Shown in pieces: positions 26,691 to 35,000 of a DNA stretch of 35,000 nucleotides. Every line of letters begins with the position of its first letter. Position 1 is the stretch's first letter. Made by a program: the position numbers and the translations under genes. The notes below the pieces were generated by a model, which saw nothing but the letters and a program-made list of their open reading frames with translations, ran no database searches and was not told the origin of the DNA. Source of the DNA: Chrysomallon squamiferum (lineage: Eukaryota; Mollusca; Gastropoda; Neomphalida; Peltospiridae); contig CM022674.1 in assembly GCA_012295275.1 (NCBI GenBank), forward strand, positions 5,278,936 through 5,313,935, in the 5' to 3' direction.

Positions 26691-28430
26691 TGATCTACTA
26701 AATCTGTCTGAAAGGATGTTATTTGTTTTTGTTGTGAATCTCCATAAAAGAAAATATTTACGAAACAAAATCTTTCGACACATCTACTTTAAAAATGATT
26801 TAACTAACATGATCACATACCCGTTTATGATATGTGTATGTGTGTGTGCGTGAATGTATGTGTGCGTGCGCGCACTTGAATAGAATTCACTTGTGTGCAC
26901 CACCACGCGACCGAAGAGACACATTTTAAAATCAAGACTGTCGGAAATTTTCAGAAGTTAATTATTTATCGGTAACCAAAGGTTTGAAACAAATCTATCA
27001 AACAGAAGAACACTGTAAGACTAAATCTAGGTTTGACATAAAAATTTAACATAACAGAACAGCAAAAAAACGGAAACAGGCTTTACCCAATGCGCTCATA
27101 TCTTTGCATAATAACAGAAATGGATGTTGAAGTTATTTGGTTATTTTTTTTATTATTATTATTATTATTATTTTTTTTTTTTAATAAAAATTTCGTTTGC
27201 AAAATCTGTTTATTTATTAAAGTGAAGTTAGAAATATACAGATGATGTAGGTTTGTAAACGTGAATATGTGTGTTGTGTGCGTGTCTCTGTGCGTGAGTC
27301 GTGCATGGGTTATATTATTTCAGTAGTTTTACTTCAGACTTTGAGTTCAGATCTCAGTAGAGATAGGTTGTGGGATGTCTTCATAGTCCCAATAAAAATA
27401 TTCTTCTTAGTGTCTGCAAATTAACTGTATTTTATTCTGTAAATGGTTAAAAAAAAAAAAAAAAAAAAATCAGTTACTGTGAAGTGAAGGAACCTTTACA
27501 TTCAGAACACAACTACTATGATTTTTCGAAAAAATCTGTAAAAGAAACTGATTATTCTATATAAACAATTGTATTAAATAGTGCAAATGGTTGAAAAAGT
27601 CCATCTGTGTAAACGAACCTTTTGTTTCCAAAAAGAAAAAAAAAAAAAAAGAAAAAGAAGAAAGGAAAGACTATCAATATCAAATAACAGACATACTGAA
27701 AATGTTAAAACAAATCGTATCCTATGAATAAATCTTTAGATTTTGTTTTTGATGTTACGATCATATCACATATACTAAGATATTCACAGATACGTTTTTG
27801 CATAAAAAAAAAAATCCTTTAGATTGCTATATATATGTAAAATATTAAATCAAACCCTTGTCTGAGAACAAACCATTACATTATTTTTATTCCGTACAGC
27901 ACTAAACGGTTCAAACAAATCGCGTTGTGTGTGCGAGCCTTTAGCTAACGAATGCCGTGGATATTGTTCTGTTGGGTGTTATTAAAATGTTTACAAGGCA
28001 ACAAGGATTAGCCAGTGGTCGAAACACGAAACCAAATTAACACGAATCAATACAGAACCCTGAAATAATCATATCTGTGTTGTTTCTAATTATATCTACT
28101 AACATACGTAATAATTATACTTAAAATATTTTTAGATACCTTATAATCATACCCGTCGCTTTGGTATTCTCGAAGTACTGCGAGGTATCTGGGTTCAAAA
28201 TCGTGTTGACGACTTCTTTGGTAAAAAAACTAAGTGGTGATGTGTTAGCATATAATGATGTCGCGTCATTTTCTGTAGTCTTCAGCCTTAACATTGCCTC
28301 AGATAATATGAAGTATATGTAAGGAATCTGGATTTCGAAGACAAACTGAACTGCAAAAGATTAAAGGTGTAAAGCGTTTTGAATAATTTATTAAATACTA
28401 AACACGAATCGTAGATTGAGATCATCGGCA
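26276..28430. other. 3' flank of the mucin-like gene and intergenic DNA, no further gene seen
   Basis: ATTAAA at about 26582 is a possible polyadenylation signal. Repeats include TATC/TGTC units at about 26417-26500, (CA)n at about 26549-26580, (TTTA)n at about 26645-26688, (ATT)n near 27150-27171 and poly-A at about 27449-27469. Unique sequence at 26880-27140, 27190-27440 and 27480-28430 has no supported exon. Confidence 0.45.
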
Positions 28431-28433
28431 AGA

Positions 28434-28836
28434 AAAACAACAACAACAATAATAATAACAAAAATAATAAAATAATAACCGTGATAATTATTATTACCGA
28501 CAACAGCAGCAGCATCAACGTCAACAACAACAAAAAACAACAACAACAGGAATAATAATAACAACAACAATATTAATAACAACAACAACAAAAGGAATAA
28601 TAATAACAACAACAATACTAATAACAACAACAAAAATAACAACAGTAATAATAATGACAACAGCAGCAGCAACATCATCACCACAACAACAATAATAATA
28701 CTAAGACGTTGACAGTAAAAGAACAACAATAACAACAAAGTAATATTAAAAACAAACGCGAGAATATCAACAACAATAAAGACAACAACAAAACAAAATG
28801 CGACAAAAAGAAGGAACATTACAAAAACACACACAC

Positions 28837-28882
<46 letters not shown>

Positions 28883-29010
28883 GCGCGCGCGCTCGCGCGC
28901 TTGAAACACAAGCCTAACCAAAAAATCCCCGCAATAATAAAAACAACAACAATGACGAACAGCGAAAATATCAGCTATAACACTAACAAGAAAACAACAA
29001 CAACTACAAT
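28434..29010. repeat. degenerate (AAC)n/(AAT)n region
   Basis: Imperfect AAC and AAT triplets cover most of this span. The 226-codon minus-strand frame across it (28391-29071) translates as Leu, Val and Cys runs with a (CV)n block from the CA repeat, so it is a repeat artefact. Confidence 0.88.
28827..28900. repeat. (CA)n directly joined to (CG)n, Z-DNA-prone
   Basis: A CA run of about 54 bp (one GC interruption at about 28840) passes straight into 20 bp of almost pure CG dinucleotide. Both halves alternate purine and pyrimidine. The CG part stands out in AT-rich DNA where CpG is otherwise scarce. Confidence 0.92.
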
Positions 29011-29220
29011 AACAATAATAATATTTATAATACTTCATCGTCATCGTCGTCTGAGCACAAATCATTAACATCAGCAGTGTAGTGGTCTTTTAGGACAAAT
29101 TCTGAGAAATGAATGCGCCCATAGATTCATATCTGATGAAAAACAAAAACAAATTTCTACAAAAGGATTTTGTTATTTTCACAAAGACTGATTGTTAGTA
29201 ATGAATTCTGTTATTAAGAT

Positions 29221-31075
<1,855 letters not shown>

Positions 31076-32025
31076 ATGGAGAAGACGAGAAAAAAGGTAG
31101 CAATAATCGGCGACACGGCGAGTGGGAAGACGTCATTGTTGGCAGCATTCAGCAACATCATCTGGCCCGGCGTCTACGTTCCTAGCAACTTCGAAAGCTT
31201 CGACGTCGACCTCAAACACTACAACGTCCAAGTGAGTGAGCTTCGTCAGCTACTATGCACAACTTACAGTCAATAATAATAATAACGTGATTTGTTTAAA
31301 CTTCGTGTTTATAATCTTTATTTTATTCAGTCTCTTTCTGTTCCTCTCTCTCTCTCTGTTTATACCATTCTGGTACGTCTTCTGATAATAAATAAAGATA
31401 CTTCCTTTGGTCTGAAAACGAAAAAAAATAAAAATAAAAATAAATAAATAAGATAATAAAATAGAAAAATAACAAAAGCAAGTTATTAAAAAACACCACG
31501 TTTGGGTGACCTCATATATTACGTCTTTGTTGACGTCAGCAGCTCACTGTTCATATATAATACAATATTACTGAACTAGTTTAACTGGGAATATAATATT
31601 TTTCGTACTGTAGGCATACTCAATGTAGGCGTACTGGGTTGTAGGCAAAAATGAGACAGAACAACAACAACAACAATAATAATAATATATAAAATATCTT
31701 ATTCTATTATTATCATAATCATCATCATCATCATTGCTGTTGTTACTATTATTATCATTATCGTTATAAATTTTATTATCATCAACATTATTATTATTAC
31801 TATTATGTATATTATTATTATTATTTTATTTATTTTTACTATTATTATTTTATTATTATTATTATTATTACTATTATTATTAGTTTTATTATTATATTAC
31901 TATTATTATTACTTTACTATTATTATTATTATTATTACTTTTATTATTACTATTATTATTACTTTTACTATTATTATCATTATTATTATTATTATTATTA
32001 TTACTATTATTATTATTACTATTAC

Positions 32026-32106
<81 letters not shown>

Positions 32107-32500
32107 CTGTACGCAGATGGAATTTGGAATATGGGGAATATCAGGACTACAAAACTGTTTTCTTCTACGCACTCTGTTCTACCAGAACGTTGACGTCGTC
32201 CTCATTTGCTACTCCATCGACAACACCCTCAGTCTCGACAACGTGGCCAAAAAATGGCTGCCGGAAGTTAACAGAAACTGCCCGGATGTTCCCATAATTC
32301 TCGTGGGCAACAACAAACACAGACGCCACGACGACATGTTGCAGCAGTCGATTATCAAATACTACCCCGTTGACTACGACGACGGCATGCAGATGTCAAA
32401 GTTCATAGGCGCCGTGAACTACTTGGAATGTTCGGCGAGGACAGGTGATGGGATTAACGAGGTTTTCGAAACTGCCAAACAGTTCGCTATGAAAAAATAA
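31076..32500 (+). CDS. Rho-family GTPase-like protein with degenerate G motifs and no CAAX box
   Basis: Two exons, 31076-31231 and 32117-32500, join in phase 0 (GTCCAA|GTGAGT ... GTACGCAG|ATGGAA) to give 179 aa. The ATG at 31076 has strong context (AAAATGG); the open frame extends upstream only with non-ATG codons. The protein runs collinear with RhoA without gaps to residue 120. P-loop GDTASGKT is at 12-19, switch I VYVPSNFE at 33-40, then NCPDVPIILVG at 106-116, a Rho-insert-like helix at about 121-140 and ECSAR at 156-160. Changed sites in RhoA numbering: Gly14 to Thr, Thr37 to Ser, Asp59 to Gly, Gln63 to Leu, Lys118 to Asn, Asp120 to His, Lys162 to Arg. It ends right after the last helix (FAMKK), lacking basic tail and prenylation Cys. 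Rho proteins switch actin and adhesion pathways; here nucleotide cycling and membrane anchoring should be lost or altered. It has an intron, so it is not a retrocopy. Intact splice sites and frame argue against a dead pseudogene. Confidence 0.85.
31800..32106. repeat. (ATT)n array filling the 3' part of the Rho-like gene's intron
   Basis: About 300 bp of ATT triplets with occasional ACT, TTT and ATC units run to within about 10 bp of the acceptor at 32115-32116. The last ~75 bp are pure. The intron (31232-32116, 885 bp) therefore has no conventional pyrimidine tract, only the T content of the repeat. Confidence 0.93.
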
Positions 32501-32756
32501 CAAAGAGAATGGAAGAGCACAGAAATGAGCTCTGTATTTTTTATTTTATTTTTTTATTTCTTTATAAGGAAGGAAAGATAAAAAGAAAAAAAAGAAATGA
32601 AGAATGAAAGATTAAAAAAGACATTAAATGAAAGGACAAACGAAAGAACGAATGCAAGTAAGACAGAAAGAAAAAGAAGGAAAAACGAATTAAAGAAAAA
32701 TGAAGAAAGAAAGGTAGGTAAATTTGAAATTACGAATCTGAAGATGTATTAAAATA
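32501..32756. other. purine-rich 3' flank of the Rho-like gene
   Basis: AAAG/GAAA/AATG-type units dominate after the stop codon. ATTAAA occurs near 32612 and 32623 as possible polyadenylation signals. No further exon seen. Confidence 0.5.
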
Positions 32757-32757
32757 G

Positions 32758-32815
<58 letters not shown>

Positions 32816-33010
32816 GCTAGTACTACTACTACTGCTACTACTACTACTACTACTACTATTACTACTACTACTATTATTACTACTACTACTACTACTACTA
32901 ATACTACTACTATTACTACTACTACTATTACTACTGCTACTACTACTACCACTACTGCTGCTACTACTACTACTACTACTACTACTAATAATAAGAAGAA
33001 GAATAATAAG
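32757..33010. repeat. (ACT)n trinucleotide array
   Basis: About 235 bp of ACT triplets, nearly pure at 32757-32815, then interrupted by GCT, ATT and AAT, ending in AAG/AAT units. The minus-strand poly-Val frame here is an artefact. Confidence 0.95.
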
Positions 33011-33164
33011 AAGAAGAAAATGAAAAAGATGGAGAATAACAACAAGAATGGTAGTATGAATAACAATATCATATTTTTATGATGTAAACGAGCTATCTGT
33101 GTAAAATAATGATGTGTGAAAAGAAAATCATTTGACTGGGTTACTCTTTAATCATTAGCAGCAA

Positions 33165-33310
33165 GAAATATTTTTTGCACCTTCCATAAGGAGACCAATG
33201 TAGCTGAGTACCAGTCGGAACGGGAAATTGGCCAAAATGTGCTGTCGTAAGGTTTGATCCTGCGACCACAATGGTCATCAGGTAGAGATTTATTATTCGC
33301 ATTTTTTTAA
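33165..33310 (+). mobile_element. candidate tRNA-derived SINE fragment
   Basis: TAGCTGAGTACC (33201-33212) resembles an RNA polymerase III A box, and GGTTTGATCC (33251-33260) resembles a B box with one base missing and one changed from the GGTTCGANNCC consensus. The 50 bp spacing suits a tRNA-type promoter. No target duplication or clear tail was found, so this is a weak call. Confidence 0.3.
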
Positions 33311-35000
33311 AAAGAGAAAGAAAGAAAATAACAGAGAAAGAAAGAAAGAAAGAAAGAATAACTGAATATATATTTTTTGATTATTGTTAATTATTTTAGG
33401 CCTTTGTTGTAAATAGTTATGGTTTTACGAATCCATGTGCACTCGTGTAGTTAGTAAAAAGATTATCATAACTGTGTCATTGTTTAAATTTTTAATATAA
33501 TAATAATAATAACAACAACAATAATAACATTTATAATGATATTTCACGATAATAATAAAAATAATCATCATCGTCGTTGCTGCAATTAGCATACTATTAT
33601 TATCGTCGTTGTTGTTGTTGATGATGACGACGGTGACAGTGCTGCAGCAGAAGCTACATTATTAGAAAATGCTAATAAAACTGGAAATATTAATAATAAT
33701 TACACTATTGCGTAGAAATATGATGCCAAACAGTTCTATGGACTGGTAATGAACTTTGAAACATCCTTTTGTTATCTGTCTTGAAATACAACTAATTATC
33801 TAAACTAAGTTTCGTAGTGTGTATGAAATGGACACCTTTCTTTGGTTCATTAATTATTGATTCTAGAAAAGAAAAATTTATTTAATACGTATATTTAAAT
33901 ATTGACGGTTTTTCGAGACCGTTTTGAGTTCAACAGAAATATTATATTTTTATATTTACTCGGGAAATTTTATTTATTTATTTATTTTTGTTTGTTTGTT
34001 TCTTTGTTTGCTTGTTATGTATTTATTAAAAACACACACACACACACACACATGATTTCTCTTATTATGAAACTTACACATTTTCGTTCATTTTAGCCTT
34101 TTCTACTTCCATTTATTCATCCATATTGCCTTTAATATTTTTTCTCATAAATAATTAAAATAAATAAAGAAAGAAAGAAATACAGAAGAAAAAGAAGGTG
34201 AAGAAATATTCTGATTGTTGTCGTATTGGCAAACTTTACTGAGTCTCGCAGTGATCTGTTAAAAACAGAAAAGCAAGCGATTCAAAAAATAAATCAAAAA
34301 GAATTACAGAAAATAAGGTGAACAGAATAAAGAACAAAACAAAAAGAAGCGAAACGGAAATAGGTATTGCACGAAAACACCATATATTCTCCATAAAAAT
34401 AACTTTCAACAAAGCAATCGTGACAAGGAAATAATAAAATTTAAAAAAAAGAGATAATATTACCGTCTGCTAAACCCGTTTTGCGCCTTTTTCATAAATG
34501 TATCCTGTTTATCTAAATATAAACACGGGTACGATGTTAAAAAGATTGTGAGCAGTAACATCGGCTGGTTAATTTGTTTCTATGGCGATAAAATACGACG
34601 GAAACTTTTTAGTTCCGCTCTCATCAAAAGATCGTCGGTTAAGTTTGTTTACGAATTAACATCGTGTTAAGATAGAAAACCACATGTTCCTGTTTTAATA
34701 TTTCATTTAATTGTTGAAAAATTAAAATAATTTGTACCTGTTAGAATATATATTATTTATTTATTTAATTATTTGTTTCTTTGTTTTGGGGGGTTAGTTA
34801 GTTTTTTTTACTTTTTCACTTATTTTATTACATTTATTTTGTTACTCTTTTATTTATTTTTTTATTTTTTTTACTTTTTTATGTTTTTAATTTATTCTCT
34901 TTTTTTCCTTTGTTTGCTCTTGTTTCATTTTATTTTATTTTATTTTATTTTATTTTATTTTTTATAATATTTATTATATTTTAATTTTGTTTGGTATCAG
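33311..35000. other. AT-rich intergenic DNA, no gene seen
   Basis: Holds (AAAG)n at about 33328-33357, AAT/AAC triplets at about 33497-33560, (ATTT)n near 33970-33990, (CA)n at about 34031-34052, AAAG/AAAT units near 34160-34190 and (TTTTA)n at about 34927-34960. Unique parts (33560-33900, 34200-34700) show no supported exon. Confidence 0.5.

Noticed and set aside
28190-28205. B-box-like GGGTTCAAAATC
   Set aside because: No A box at suitable spacing and no tRNA fold; a single 11-base match is expected by chance.
28391-29071. 226-codon minus-strand frame rich in Leu, Val and Cys
   Set aside because: It is a translation of AAC/AAT triplets and a CA dinucleotide run.
31805-32116. Poly-Ile/Leu N-terminal extension in frame with the second Rho-like exon
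   Set aside because: It is the (ATT)n intron read through. The collinear match to Rho begins exactly at the acceptor (32117) and continues the first exon.

Overview
This is an AT-rich, gene-poor stretch of an animal nuclear genome. Several genes are split by GT-AG introns, and perhaps a quarter of the window is simple repeat: long (GA)n/(CT)n runs, (AAT)n/(ATT)n, (ACT)n, (GT)n and tetra- and pentanucleotides. Heavy microsatellite load around sparse, intron-rich genes fits a mollusc, and a cephalopod such as an octopus is the best guess. The organism call is inference; no diagnostic marker is present.

Layout. 1-5950 is intergenic repeat-rich DNA, including a ~100 bp unit duplicated on either side of a (CT)n run (5155-5459). 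A possible first coding exon of an unrecognised minus-strand gene sits at 5956-6046 and ends in a consensus splice donor. 6050-13000 is intergenic. It holds a second local duplication (7996-8315), a CpG-containing unique block (about 9120-9560) and a complete 327 bp hAT-like non-autonomous DNA transposon with terminal inverted repeats and a decayed 8 bp target duplication (9848-10174). 13000-16143 is probably the 3' UTR or 3' flank of the next gene.

The best-supported gene is UBE2J2 on the minus strand (coding 20602 to 16144, seven coding exons, 241 aa). It is an ER tail-anchored ubiquitin-conjugating enzyme of the Ubc6 type, and every exon joins in frame. It has a likely 5' exon at 21525-21646 carrying an upstream ORF that overlaps the main start codon. 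Plus strand 23.8-26.3 kb holds a three-coding-exon gene for a 160 aa secreted Thr/Ser-rich mucin-like protein with an N-terminal signal peptide and a GPI-type C-terminal tail.

The most unusual gene is at 31076-32500 on the plus strand. It is a two-exon, 179 aa Rho-family protein whose fold and Rho-insert region are kept, while the residues for GTP hydrolysis (Gly14, Gln63), Mg2+ (Asp59) and guanine recognition (Lys118, Asp120) are replaced. The C-terminal basic tail and CAAX box are absent. It looks like a Rho-derived pseudo-GTPase or a GTP-locked, soluble Rho.

The genes show no sign of working as a unit. UBE2J2 acts in ER quality control, the mucin-like protein at the cell surface, and the Rho-like protein, if functional, in cytosolic signalling. 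The remaining open frames are almost all translations of simple repeats and are not reported as genes.
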